Under the pieces are notes generated by a model that was given only the letters and a program-made list of their open reading frames with translations, was not told the origin of the DNA and did not search any database. From assembly GCA_031283665.1 (NCBI GenBank), contig JAITBJ010000057.1, forward strand, positions 1 through 14,653: a stretch of 14,653 bases of DNA. Reading direction: 5' to 3'. This document shows positions 1 through 7,665 of the stretch, one piece after another. The DNA comes from Candidatus Opitulatrix cubana. Its GTDB lineage: Bacteria; Actinomycetota; Actinomycetes; Actinomycetales; Bifidobacteriaceae. The translations under genes were made by a program, and so were the position numbers. The first letter of the stretch is position 1. Every line of letters begins with the position of its first letter.

Positions 1-1398
1 AATTATTTAACGCTTGCACGCTCTGCTGCCACTCTTTCAGGCGGCGAAGCTCAAAGAATAAGACTTGCTACGCAAATAGGCTCTGGATTAGTGGGAGTGC
101 TTTATGTGCTTGATGAGCCCTCAATTGGACTGCATCAAAGAGACAATTTTCGCCTTATTACTGCATTAGAGCATTTGCGTGATTTAGGTAATACGCTAAT
201 TGTAGTGGAGCATGATGAAGAAACTCTTCGCAGTTCAGATTGGATTACAGATATAGGGCCTCTTGCAGGAGAATCTGGCGGGCAAGTGGTTTATAATGGA
301 CCGTTTAAAAACTTCAAAAATGTGAAAAATTCTCTCACATCTGATTATATAAACGGCAAAAAAGAAATAAGCGTTCCAAAGAGTAGAAGAAAAATAAACA
401 AATCAAAACAGTTAAAAGTAATTGGTGCATCAGAAAACAATTTGCAAAATCTAAATGCTGCATTTCCTTTAGGAGTTTTTATTTGCGTGACAGGAATTTC
501 TGGTTCTGGAAAGTCTACGCTTGTAGATATGATTTTATATAGAGAACTTGCAAATAAATTAAATGGTGCAAAAATGGTAGCTGGAAAACATAAAAAAATT
601 GAGGGCTTGCAGCATTTAGATAAAGTCATTCATGTGGATCAATCCCCTATTGGAAGAACTCCAAGATCTAATCCTGCTACATACACGAAAGTTTGGGACA
701 AAATAAGAGTGCTTCTATCTGAAACAAAATTAGCAAAGCGCAGAGGCTATAAACCAGGAAGATTTTCGTTTAATGTGCCAGGGGGAAGATGCGAAGCATG
801 CTCTGGAGACGGAACTATAAAAATAGAGATGAACTTTTTATCAGATGTTTATGTAGTATGCGAAGTTTGCAAAGGTAAACGCTATAATGATGAAACCCTA
901 GAAGTGAAATATAAAGGAAAAAATGTAGCAGATATTTTGGATATGGAAATTAGTCAAGCAGTTGAGTTTTTTGATAATATACCATTTATTGTTCGCTATT
1001 TGAAAACTCTAAATGATGTAGGATTAGGCTATTTGAAATTAGGGCAAAGTTCTGTAACGCTTTCAGGCGGTGAATCTCAAAGAGTGAAATTAGCTACTGA
1101 ATTGCAGAGGCCATCAAACGGAAAGACTTTTTATATTTTAGATGAACCAACTACAGGTCTCCATTTTGAAGATATTAAAAAGCTGCTTTTAGTTTTGCAA
1201 AGTTTAGTTGATAAAGGCAATACTGTAGCAGTGATAGAACATAATTTAGATGTGATAAAATCTGCTGATTGGATTATAGATTTAGGCCCTGAGGGAGGCG
1301 ATTCTGGTGGTGAAATAATAGCAGCTGCCACGCCAGAAAATCTTATAAAGGTTTCAAAATCTTATACAGGTCAATTCTTGAAAAAAGCCCTTTCGTGA
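1..1398 (+). CDS. uvrA: UvrA, excinuclease ABC subunit A (3' half, start outside window)
   Basis: DNA-damage recognition ATPase of nucleotide excision repair, which works with UvrB in the cytoplasm. The reading frame is open from the first base, so the gene starts upstream; the 465 visible residues are about half of a usual UvrA (roughly 950 residues). Visible in order: ABC signature LSGGEAQR of the first ATPase domain (nt 34-57); its Walker B VLYVLDEPSIGLHQRD (from about nt 97); Walker A of the second domain GISGSGKST (nt 493-519); the C-terminal zinc finger with CxxC pairs at nt 790-801 and 859-870; second signature LSGGESQR (nt 1060-1083); and Walker B YILDEPTTGLH. All key residues are intact. 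The gene ends TGA followed by an in-frame TAG, 12 nt before lcp1, so the two may be co-transcribed, although repair and wall functions are unrelated. Identification is very secure. Confidence 0.98.
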   Translation, partial: NYLTLARSAATLSGGEAQRIRLATQIGSGLVGVLYVLDEPSIGLHQRDNFRLITALEHLRDLGNTLIVVEHDEETLRSSDWITDIGPLAGESGGQVVYNGPFKNFKNVKNSLTSDYINGKKEISVPKSRRKINKSKQLKVIGASENNLQNLNAAFPLGVFICVTGISGSGKSTLVDMILYRELANKLNGAKMVAGKHKKIEGLQHLDKVIHVDQSPIGRTPRSNPATYTKVWDKIRVLLSETKLAKRRGYKPGRFSFNVPGGRCEACSGDGTIKIEMNFLSDVYVVCEVCKGKRYNDETLEVKYKGKNVADILDMEISQAVEFFDNIPFIVRYLKTLNDVGLGYLKLGQSSVTLSGGESQRVKLATELQRPSNGKTFYILDEPTTGLHFEDIKKLLLVLQSLVDKGNTVAVIEHNLDVIKSADWIIDLGPEGGDSGGEIIAAATPENLIKVSKSYTGQFLKKALS

Positions 1399-1410
1399 TA
1401 GACTTATTGT

Positions 1411-2631
1411 ATGACACGGAATCTAGATTTTCCTAGACACGCAACAAAATTTGCTCGTTCTACACATAAAATGGTTGCTATTTTAGTAGTAGTGGCTCTT
1501 TTTTTTGGAGCTGGCTCTTTTGCAGCAGCATTATGGATTGATATAAATTATGGTTTCAATTCTATGAACACTTCTCTTATGGGAGAAGATAGACCGCCAG
1601 TTGATCCAAATGCTGGAAACGCTATGAATATATTAGTTTTAGGAGTGGATTCAAGAGGGACTCAAGAAGATTTAGATTTATCATCTGACGGATATGCGGA
1701 AGATGCAGCTGGTGCAAGAAGTGATACATCTATACTTATTCATATTTCAAGCGACCGCCAAAGAGTGGAAATGGTGTCAATACCTCGTGATTCTATGGTG
1801 CCTATACCAGACTGCCAAACTTCAAAAGGTCAAGCACCGGGTCAGACTATTGCAATGTTTAATAGTGCGTTTGCAAATGCTTATGATCAGGGCGGTGATT
1901 TAGAATCAGGAGCATCGTGCGCTGCTAAAACTGTGGAATATAATACACAAGTTCATATAGATGGATTTATGGTAGCAGATTTTGCTGCTTTCAAAAATAT
2001 GGTTGATGCGCTAAATGGAATTAAAATCTGTATACCCGAGCATGTTGATGCTTGGAATGTAGGAGGGCTTGTGCTTGAAAAAGGTATGCAAAATCTCAAT
2101 GGAAGAGATGCTACTGAATATGCTCGTGCTCGTGAGGGTATAGGACTAGGGGATGGGTCTGATATTGACAGGATTAAACGCCAACAGCAGGTTATTGGTG
2201 CAATAGCAAATAAAGCTATGCAAGAGATGGATTTTTCACACATTCCAGAATTATATAGACTAATTCGTGGCGCTACACATTCTATGACTTCCACACTTTC
2301 TATACAAGATTATGCAGGTCTTGCATTTAGCATTCGTAATATAAATATGAGCAATGTGATGTTTTATACAGTGCCTTGGACATCTTATGCACCTGATCCA
2401 AATCGTATACAATGGACTGATAAAGCGAACGAAATATGGAATAGATTTATTCATGATATACCACTTATTAAACCTGTGGCGCCTATTCCAAGCTCCACAC
2501 CAAATCCTACATCTACACCTACCTCTACCCCTACACCAGCGTCTAGTCCATCATCAGGCTCAGGTGATATAACATCTTTAGATGATTTACAACATCAAAA
2601 CGCAAAAGATGATTATGTTTGTGGTAAATAA
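1411..2631 (+). CDS. LCP (LytR-CpsA-Psr) family protein with Pro/Thr/Ser-rich C-terminal tail
   Basis: Membrane-anchored enzyme expected to transfer undecaprenyl-linked glycopolymers onto peptidoglycan outside the cell. A short basic N-terminus is followed by one membrane helix (about residues 21-42), so the rest is extracytoplasmic. LCP motifs: NILVLGVDSRG (73-83, D80/R82), GARSD (101-105), VSIPRDS (122-128), MFNSAFANAY (149-158), YARAREG (237-243) and DIDRIKRQQQVI (251-262); these supply the Arg and Asp residues that bind the lipid pyrophosphate in known LCP proteins. After the domain comes a mucin-like segment rich in P, T and S (about 358-385) and an acidic end with Cys404 three residues from the terminus. 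Other cysteines are 135, 170 and 207, so two disulfides are possible. The ATG has no clear Shine-Dalgarno sequence; it lies 12 nt after uvrA. Its stop overlaps the next LCP start (TAATG), implying coupling. The family is clear; the exact glycopolymer is unknown. Confidence 0.93.
   Translation: MTRNLDFPRHATKFARSTHKMVAILVVVALFFGAGSFAAALWIDINYGFNSMNTSLMGEDRPPVDPNAGNAMNILVLGVDSRGTQEDLDLSSDGYAEDAAGARSDTSILIHISSDRQRVEMVSIPRDSMVPIPDCQTSKGQAPGQTIAMFNSAFANAYDQGGDLESGASCAAKTVEYNTQVHIDGFMVADFAAFKNMVDALNGIKICIPEHVDAWNVGGLVLEKGMQNLNGRDATEYARAREGIGLGDGSDIDRIKRQQQVIGAIANKAMQEMDFSHIPELYRLIRGATHSMTSTLSIQDYAGLAFSIRNINMSNVMFYTVPWTSYAPDPNRIQWTDKANEIWNRFIHDIPLIKPVAPIPSSTPNPTSTPTSTPTPASSPSSGSGDITSLDDLQHQNAKDDYVCGK
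2482..2565 (+). repeat. Low-complexity Pro/Thr/Ser coding segment with a 12-bp tandem repeat
   Basis: This stretch encodes residues 358-385 of the first LCP protein, almost entirely P, T, S, A and G. Its core, 2506-2529, is two copies of a 12-bp unit (CCTACATCTACA and CCTACCTCTACC) that encode PTST twice. The sense strand is locally C-rich in an otherwise AT-rich region. Such segments are flexible, and in actinobacteria they are typical acceptor regions for O-mannosylation. The low-complexity composition is read directly; modification is inference. Confidence 0.8.
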
Positions 2632-3800
2632 TGTCAGACAAAACGCATTCTACGCCGCCGTCATTTACACCTCAAAATGATGGACATAATAATCAGTTTA
2701 ATAAACCAAAATCATTTTCTCCTGTTGGAAAAGTAGATAAAAATTCGCCTGCTACAACACCTCCTACTCAAATCCAGAGAATGAGCGGTCAAGTAAGTCT
2801 AACTGATTTGCACCTTGATAAGAGCGGCAAAAAATCTAAAAACTCTAAACTGAAAAAAAATGGTAAAAAGAAGTTGTCAAGAGTTTGGAAAATAATTATT
2901 GCAATTATCCTTGTTTTTATTCTTTTTATAGTTGGTGTTTTGATATGGGCTAATTCACGCTTATTGCATGAAAATGCTTTAACGAATAAAGCAGATAATT
3001 CATCTGCTACTACTTTTTTAATAGCTGGTTCTGATGCAAGAGATAAATCTGTACACGATGACACAGCAGGTGGCAGAAGTGATACTATTATGCTTTTGAC
3101 TCTTCCAAAATCAGGCACACCATCGCTTATTTCAATTCCAAGAGATTCTTATGTTGATATAGACGGATATGGAGCTAATAAACTCAACGCTGCCTATTCT
3201 TATGGCGGTTCAAAACTGATGGTAAAAACTATAGAGGAAAACTTTAATATCAAAATAGACCATTTTATTGAAATGGGTTTTGATGGCTTACTATCAACAG
3301 TAGATTCTGTTGGAAAGCTGCATCTTTGTTTAGATTATGATGTAGATGATAATGATAGTGGACTAAAATGGAAAGCAGGATGCCATGATGTGGACGGTGG
3401 ACAAGCATTAGCTTTTTCAAGAATGAGATATGCCGATCCTTTGTCTGATATAGGCAGGACGCTTAGGCAAAGGCAAGTGATTAATGAGTTAGGTAAAAAA
3501 ATCTATTCACCTGATGTGCTCCTGAATCCGTTTAAGGCATTTCCTGTAGCAAATACTAGTTTAGACTCTATGATTTTTGATGAGCGTGCAAATATATTTG
3601 ATGTGGCCCAAGCTTTTTTTGGTTTTAAAGATGCTTCTGGTGATAAAGGCGCTCACGGCACTTTACCTATAAAGTCTATGGGTTATAATGCTGGAGCAGC
3701 AGGATCAGTGCTTTTATTAGATGACGATGAAATGCCAGCATTTATGAAATCTTTGCAAGATGGCAGTGTAAAACCTGGTGAAGTCGGCGGACTTGAATAG
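2631..3800 (+). CDS. LCP (LytR-CpsA-Psr) family protein with long cytoplasmic N-terminus
   Basis: Second LCP-type glycopolymer-peptidoglycan ligase, starting inside the stop codon of the first (TAATG). The first ~84 residues are cytoplasmic and disordered-looking, rich in P, T, S and N and then strongly basic (about 65-84, many Lys). One membrane helix spans about 85-107. The external domain shows FLIAGSDARD (129-138), GGRSD (147-151), ISIPRDSYVD (167-176), KLNAAYSYGG (184-193), FSRMRYADP (262-270) and GRTLRQRQVI (275-284), the usual Arg/Asp set of catalytically competent LCP proteins. Cys233 and Cys251 could form a disulfide. It lacks the Pro/Thr tail of its neighbour and ends soon after the LCP core. 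Two LCP genes in a row are common in actinobacteria and usually overlap in function. The Thr-rich N-terminus could be a Ser/Thr-kinase target, which is a guess. Confidence 0.93.
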   Translation: MSDKTHSTPPSFTPQNDGHNNQFNKPKSFSPVGKVDKNSPATTPPTQIQRMSGQVSLTDLHLDKSGKKSKNSKLKKNGKKKLSRVWKIIIAIILVFILFIVGVLIWANSRLLHENALTNKADNSSATTFLIAGSDARDKSVHDDTAGGRSDTIMLLTLPKSGTPSLISIPRDSYVDIDGYGANKLNAAYSYGGSKLMVKTIEENFNIKIDHFIEMGFDGLLSTVDSVGKLHLCLDYDVDDNDSGLKWKAGCHDVDGGQALAFSRMRYADPLSDIGRTLRQRQVINELGKKIYSPDVLLNPFKAFPVANTSLDSMIFDERANIFDVAQAFFGFKDASGDKGAHGTLPIKSMGYNAGAAGSVLLLDDDEMPAFMKSLQDGSVKPGEVGGLE

Positions 3801-5136
3801 TATTCTTGCTAATATAAAGGCAAATAAAAAACATTTTGCATTGTCCTCAATAATAGTTATTTTTGGAATGGCTATACGGTTTTTCAATTTAGGCAATCCA
3901 CAAACTTATGTTTTTGATGAAACATATTATGTGAAAGATGCTATATCGCTTATTCAAAATGGTTCGGAATCAGGGTTTTTTGTTCATCCTGAACTAGGAA
4001 AACTTTTAATTAGTTTACCTATGCGGTTTAGCAGTTTAGATAATTCATTTTTATGGAGAGCTTCTGCAGCTATTTTTGGTACTATATGTATTGCACTTGT
4101 AACTGTTTTAGTGAAAAAAGTTTTATGCTCTTGGACGTTTGGCAATTTTGCGGGATTCTTATTTGCAATAGATGGAGTAGCAATAGTTATGAGCAGAGTT
4201 GCTCTTTTAGATATTTTCTTGACAGCATTTGTGCTTGCAGGAGTAATTTCTGTATTATATAAAAAGTCTTTTTTGGCAGGAGTGATGTTTGGTTTAGGAT
4301 GCGCTGTGAAATGGTCTGCTTTATATTTTCTCATATTCTTTTTCTTTTATTATTTAATAAAAGAAAAAAGGCAGTATTTCAAAAATATATTATTTTTTAC
4401 AGTAGTTCCTTTCTTTGTATATTTGGCAACTTGGATTCCATATTTGGTAAATAGCAAAGCTGCTCTTGGCAAAAACTTTTTTGAAAGACTTTGGGTGTTA
4501 GCAGATTTTCATCGTCAAATATATAATTTCCATGCTAATTTGACAGCTGCTCATTCTTATTCATCATCTGCATGGCAGTGGATAACTATGTCTAGACCTA
4601 CAGCAATGTATTATAATTCTACTTTGCCAGATCAAATGCAGTGCGGAGGATCAGCATCTTGCGTGGAAGAAATTATAAGTCTTGGCAATTTATTTATATG
4701 GTGGGGCGGTGCTGTAGCTATTTTATTTTTGATAATATCTTTATTTATTCCAACATTTCGCAGGAGGCTCACATCTGGCAAAATAATTATTTGCTTATCG
4801 GGCATTGCAGCTGGACTTATTCCTTGGCTGCCGTATCCTAATAGACCAACTTTTCAGTTTTACTCTATACTGATTTTGCCATTTATAATTTTGTCATTTG
4901 TGGCTGTAATTCATTATTTTTTGTTATTGAATTATGATGAATTATATTTTAATAATAATGATTTCGATAGCGCTTTATCACTTGATAGGAGCTATAATAA
5001 ATCTATTATAATGCCACTATTTATAATCGGGTTTTTAACATTTATTGTTTCAATTTACTTTTATCCTGTTTGGTTATCTATTCCTATATCTTATGAAAAA
5101 TGGAGGCAAATTGTTTTCTTTCCATCTTGGATATAG
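3778..5136 (+). CDS. pmt: Polyprenyl-phosphate-mannose protein O-mannosyltransferase (GT39 family)
   Basis: Multi-pass membrane enzyme that transfers mannose from polyprenyl-phosphate-mannose to Ser/Thr of proteins exported through Sec, acting at the outer face of the membrane (family knowledge from actinobacterial Pmt). Visible: first helix about 20-35; the catalytic loop VFDETYYVKD with the acidic pair D47/E48; HPELGK (70-75); MSRVALLDIF (138-147); about ten hydrophobic helices; a loop (about 245-300) with SRPTAMYY and two cysteines (C289, C295); PYPNRPTFQFYSI (352-364); and the terminal FFPSWI. At 452 residues it is slightly shorter than many relatives but looks complete. The start is uncertain. 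GTG at 3778 overlaps the LCP gene by 23 nt with no good ribosome site; TTG at 3793 is an alternative, and the first ATG (3868) lies inside the first helix. The tight overlap suggests translation coupled to the LCP genes. Confidence 0.93.
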   Translation: MKSADLNSILANIKANKKHFALSSIIVIFGMAIRFFNLGNPQTYVFDETYYVKDAISLIQNGSESGFFVHPELGKLLISLPMRFSSLDNSFLWRASAAIFGTICIALVTVLVKKVLCSWTFGNFAGFLFAIDGVAIVMSRVALLDIFLTAFVLAGVISVLYKKSFLAGVMFGLGCAVKWSALYFLIFFFFYYLIKEKRQYFKNILFFTVVPFFVYLATWIPYLVNSKAALGKNFFERLWVLADFHRQIYNFHANLTAAHSYSSSAWQWITMSRPTAMYYNSTLPDQMQCGGSASCVEEIISLGNLFIWWGGAVAILFLIISLFIPTFRRRLTSGKIIICLSGIAAGLIPWLPYPNRPTFQFYSILILPFIILSFVAVIHYFLLLNYDELYFNNNDFDSALSLDRSYNKSIIMPLFIIGFLTFIVSIYFYPVWLSIPISYEKWRQIVFFPSWI

Positions 5137-5154
5137 TTTAGATGTAGATATAAT

Positions 5155-5877
5155 TTAACTGTTTTGAATCCAAACAATTACTTTTGGTGTATTGGAATTA
5201 GTTTTTATTGTAAACTCATCTGAACTAGTCTGATTTAGCGAACCCATCCACCAGGATTTTAATTGAGCGTTTTCAAGTTTCCAATCTAAGCCATAAGTTG
5301 TAATCTTTACATTTTTGTCAAGCGCAAATATAGAAACTTGAACCCCTTTTTTTACTTGAAAAGTTTTCTCTTTACCAACTGCAAAAATGGTGCTCCAAAT
5401 GCTTTTTATAACCACTTCCTCAAGCTTTTGTGTATATTGAGCTAAAAGAGATATATTTGCGATAGTATGATCTTCCCGCTTTCCAGTAGCTCCAAAAATT
5501 GTTATTTTTCCCACTCCTTTTGAAATGGCATATTCTACTGTTTTAGTTAAATCATTATTTTCTTGATTTGTAAAACGGATTAATTTTTGCGAATACTTTT
5601 TTTCTAGTTTTTCGCCTACGATATTTTTGCTTATGCTGTCTAAATCTCCAACGATAAAATCTGGTGAAATATGATTTTTGTCAAGATAAATAAGAGCTCC
5701 ATCGCAGGCAAAGATTAGATCAGCATTTTTAATTTCGCTAATCATATTTTTAATAAACTCTTTTTCGCTTTTTGACTTATTATACGAAAAAGGATTTTCG
5801 CCATTCGCAAAAATTATAGCAGAGCGTGTTTGCGATTTTTTTTGACTATTATTTGGTTTCTGGTTTTTATTAGCCAT
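5155..5877 (-). CDS. thiN: Thiamine pyrophosphokinase (thiamine diphosphokinase)
   Basis: Cytoplasmic kinase that converts thiamine plus ATP into thiamine diphosphate plus AMP, the last step when free thiamine is salvaged. The 240-residue protein shows the family pattern: FACDGALIYLDKN (56-68), the metal-binding PDFIVGDLDSI (72-82), NNDLTKTVEYA (107-117), and FGATGKREDHTIANI (128-142), followed by a beta-rich thiamine-binding C-terminal half. The first ~18 residues are a polar Lys/Asn/Gln extension not needed for the fold. Its ATG overlaps the stop of the FemAB-like gene (TAATG on the minus strand), so it is probably translated by re-initiation. It converges on pmt with an 18-nt gap that holds no recognisable terminator hairpin. 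No other thiamine gene is in view, so de novo synthesis cannot be judged. Confidence 0.9.
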   Translation of the reverse strand: MANKNQKPNNSQKKSQTRSAIIFANGENPFSYNKSKSEKEFIKNMISEIKNADLIFACDGALIYLDKNHISPDFIVGDLDSISKNIVGEKLEKKYSQKLIRFTNQENNDLTKTVEYAISKGVGKITIFGATGKREDHTIANISLLAQYTQKLEEVVIKSIWSTIFAVGKEKTFQVKKGVQVSIFALDKNVKITTYGLDWKLENAQLKSWWMGSLNQTSSDEFTIKTNSNTPKVIVWIQNS

Positions 5878-6860
5878 TACTTAAAAAACTTTTTGAACAG
5901 CTTCAGTGCTTTATATGAAAGAGTGTAAAGATAATAAAGGGGATTGAGAATTAGAGTGTGGCTTTCTACCAAAACATCTTCTCTTTTTTCAAAACTTTTT
6001 TTGAAATTAGTTATGCCAGCGTTTAGCAGCCCGTTCATATCATATCTTGAAACGCCATTCTTTTTCATATTGCAAATTGCAAACCATTTTACTAAATTAT
6101 TTGCGTAAGCTTTTTGCCCCTCTTCATTAGCACCGCCCCATAACTCAAAACAAGTTTTGTTAGATTGAGCCTCCCATAAAAAGCTCACGGCCTTGTTTTC
6201 TATATAGCCTATATATAAAGGACCAATTCCTAATTCAAAAGCGTTATAAAAATAGCTATCATTATGTAAAGCAAATCCTGCACGGGCAGCTACTTTTTTA
6301 TAAACAGATAGTGCTGCTTCCACGTCTTTTTTAGTCTTTGCAATTTTTACTTTCACTCCTGCAGCTTCGGCATGCCGGATATGATTTCTGTTTTTGCGGT
6401 TTAGATTTGAATAGAGTTTTTCGTTTGCAAGATTCAAATCTATAATAAGAGTTTTATTAAACAAAATAGGAGTTTTTGAAATAGACCATTTAGAGGAGTA
6501 CGAAAATTGCCCTTTTAAAAAATCTACTTCACAGATTATAGCAATAGAGCGTAAATTGGTTTTTATCCATTTTGAAATCTGATTTAGTATTTTGATTTCA
6601 CTCTCACCCTTTTTTATAATAGGACCTCTTGGTATATGACTAATAGCCTTAAATGGAAAGGGCAATTTTCGTGTGAGAATTTGAACAGCGCTAATTATTT
6701 TGCCAGAATCATATATTGCAATACGGTTTACGCTCCACTGGTTTTTGGCTTTCAACTCTCCCCAGTTTGACAATTGCAAAGGGTGGCCCTCTAATGAGTT
6801 TATTATTTTATCCCATTGAACTAAATCATAAACTTGTTCAATTTGCAAATTATGGGACAT
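5877..6860 (-). CDS. FemAB-type aminoacyltransferase (peptidoglycan interpeptide bridge), GNAT-fold
   Basis: Likely uses aminoacyl-tRNA to add an amino acid to the stem peptide of a peptidoglycan precursor at the inner membrane face. The 327 residues fit a two-lobed GNAT-like protein: HPLQLSNWGELKAK (26-39), SHIPRGPII (74-82), and a basic stretch around LNRKNRNHIRHAEAAGV (153-169), characteristic of Fem proteins. The second lobe contains GPLYIGYIENKAVSFLW (213-229), GGANEEGQKAYANNLVKW (242-259), YDMNGL (273-278) and FKKSF (286-290). It lacks the long coiled-coil insertion of staphylococcal FemA and so resembles the shorter FemX type. A basic, hydrophobic C-terminus (about 307-327) may touch the membrane. 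The ATG at 6860 has no Shine-Dalgarno sequence. The amino acid added cannot be told from sequence; some members of this superfamily modify other acceptors. Confidence 0.82.
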   Translation of the reverse strand: MSHNLQIEQVYDLVQWDKIINSLEGHPLQLSNWGELKAKNQWSVNRIAIYDSGKIISAVQILTRKLPFPFKAISHIPRGPIIKKGESEIKILNQISKWIKTNLRSIAIICEVDFLKGQFSYSSKWSISKTPILFNKTLIIDLNLANEKLYSNLNRKNRNHIRHAEAAGVKVKIAKTKKDVEAALSVYKKVAARAGFALHNDSYFYNAFELGIGPLYIGYIENKAVSFLWEAQSNKTCFELWGGANEEGQKAYANNLVKWFAICNMKKNGVSRYDMNGLLNAGITNFKKSFEKREDVLVESHTLILNPLYYLYTLSYKALKLFKKFFK

Positions 6861-6936
6861 ATTTATATTCTATCATTATAAGAGCAAGTATAATTGTTAT
6901 AATAAAAATCAGTAATTTAGGTGATAAACTGTTTTT
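6861..6936. promoter_or_regulatory. Divergent intergenic region with candidate -10 elements both ways
   Basis: This 76-nt AT-rich spacer separates the minus-strand fem/thiN unit from the plus-strand phosphatase/ATPase unit. On the plus strand there are two exact TATAAT boxes, 6889-6894 and 6898-6903. The second would give a leader of about 27 nt that includes AGGTGAT (6919-6925), which matches the anti-Shine-Dalgarno sequence but lies 11 nt from the ATG. On the minus strand TATAAT reads from 6880 down to 6875, which would start RNA only about 8 nt before the fem ATG, close to leaderless. No good -35 hexamers are visible, and in DNA this AT-rich such boxes can arise by chance. Confidence 0.45.
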
Positions 6937-7653
6937 ATGGAAACAGGTAAATTAGTATTAATTAGACACGGACAAACAGCTTGGGCAAGAGATGGCTTTT
7001 ATACTGGCAGAACTAATTTGCCTTTGACCGATCAAGGGATAGAAGAAGCCCGAGTAGCAAGAAAAAATCTTTATGATATAAAGCCTGATATAATTTATGT
7101 TTCTCCATTGAAAAGAGCACAGCAAACTGCTCAGCTAATTGGATTTGATGGCTACACTACAGAGCCTCTTGTGCAAGAGATGGATTATGGACCTATTGAG
7201 GGCAGATCTATTCCTGAAGCAACTGAAGCAAAAACTAGATTTTGGGGCGAAGATAAGGGAGAGTGGAACTTATTTGATGATGGTGTGTTTTTTGATACAG
7301 CATTTTTAGGACCTGTGCCCGAATCAAGATTAGTGTATGATAAGGATTTAAGGTCAAGTGTTCCCGTGTCTACTCTTCCAGGTGAAACTATTCAAGAGGT
7401 GGCAGGCAGAGGACAAAGAATGATTTACAAAGTGCTGCCTGATTTATATAAAGGCAAAACTGTTTGCATAGTGGCACATGCGCATTTTTTGAGATATTTA
7501 ACTACTCAATGGATTGGCGTGCATCCTAAATATGCACAAAACTTTTTTTTGAATACAGCATCTGTTTCTGTTTTAGAATTAGGTCCAAGAGATGAAAGAC
7601 TTATTTATTCTTGGAATAGAGTGCCGCTTTTAGATAGTGTTTTAGCTTCCTAA
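6937..7653 (+). CDS. Histidine phosphatase superfamily protein (phosphoglycerate-mutase-like)
   Basis: Cytoplasmic phosphatase or mutase that works through a phosphohistidine intermediate. The catalytic LIRHGQTAW lies at residues 8-16 (R10, H11). It is followed by GRTNLPLTDQG (24-34), SPLKRAQQTA (56-65, R60), the acid/base glutamate in EMDYGPIEGR (81-90, probably E81), and the second histidine in VAHAHFLRY (179-187, H181). All four active-site elements are present, so it should be active. An insertion of about 50 residues (about 98-148) with many Asp, Phe and Trp residues shapes the substrate pocket and is not diagnostic. At 238 residues it matches the many actinobacterial proteins called phosphoglycerate mutase or acid phosphatase, but true glycolytic dPGM activity cannot be assumed. 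The gene ends TAA TAG, 12 nt before the P-type ATPase. Confidence 0.9.
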   Translation: METGKLVLIRHGQTAWARDGFYTGRTNLPLTDQGIEEARVARKNLYDIKPDIIYVSPLKRAQQTAQLIGFDGYTTEPLVQEMDYGPIEGRSIPEATEAKTRFWGEDKGEWNLFDDGVFFDTAFLGPVPESRLVYDKDLRSSVPVSTLPGETIQEVAGRGQRMIYKVLPDLYKGKTVCIVAHAHFLRYLTTQWIGVHPKYAQNFFLNTASVSVLELGPRDERLIYSWNRVPLLDSVLAS

Positions 7654-7665
7654 TAGACTAGCAAA

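Noticed and set aside
1953..2294. 113-codon minus-strand frame inside lcp1
   Set aside because: Fully antisense to conserved LCP motifs, with no recognisable protein features.
3984..4334. 116-codon minus-strand frame inside pmt
   Set aside because: Antisense shadow of a membrane-protein gene; no domain or ribosome site.
5137..5154. Bidirectional terminator between convergent pmt and thiN
   Set aside because: The 18-nt gap is AT-only sequence without a stem-loop.
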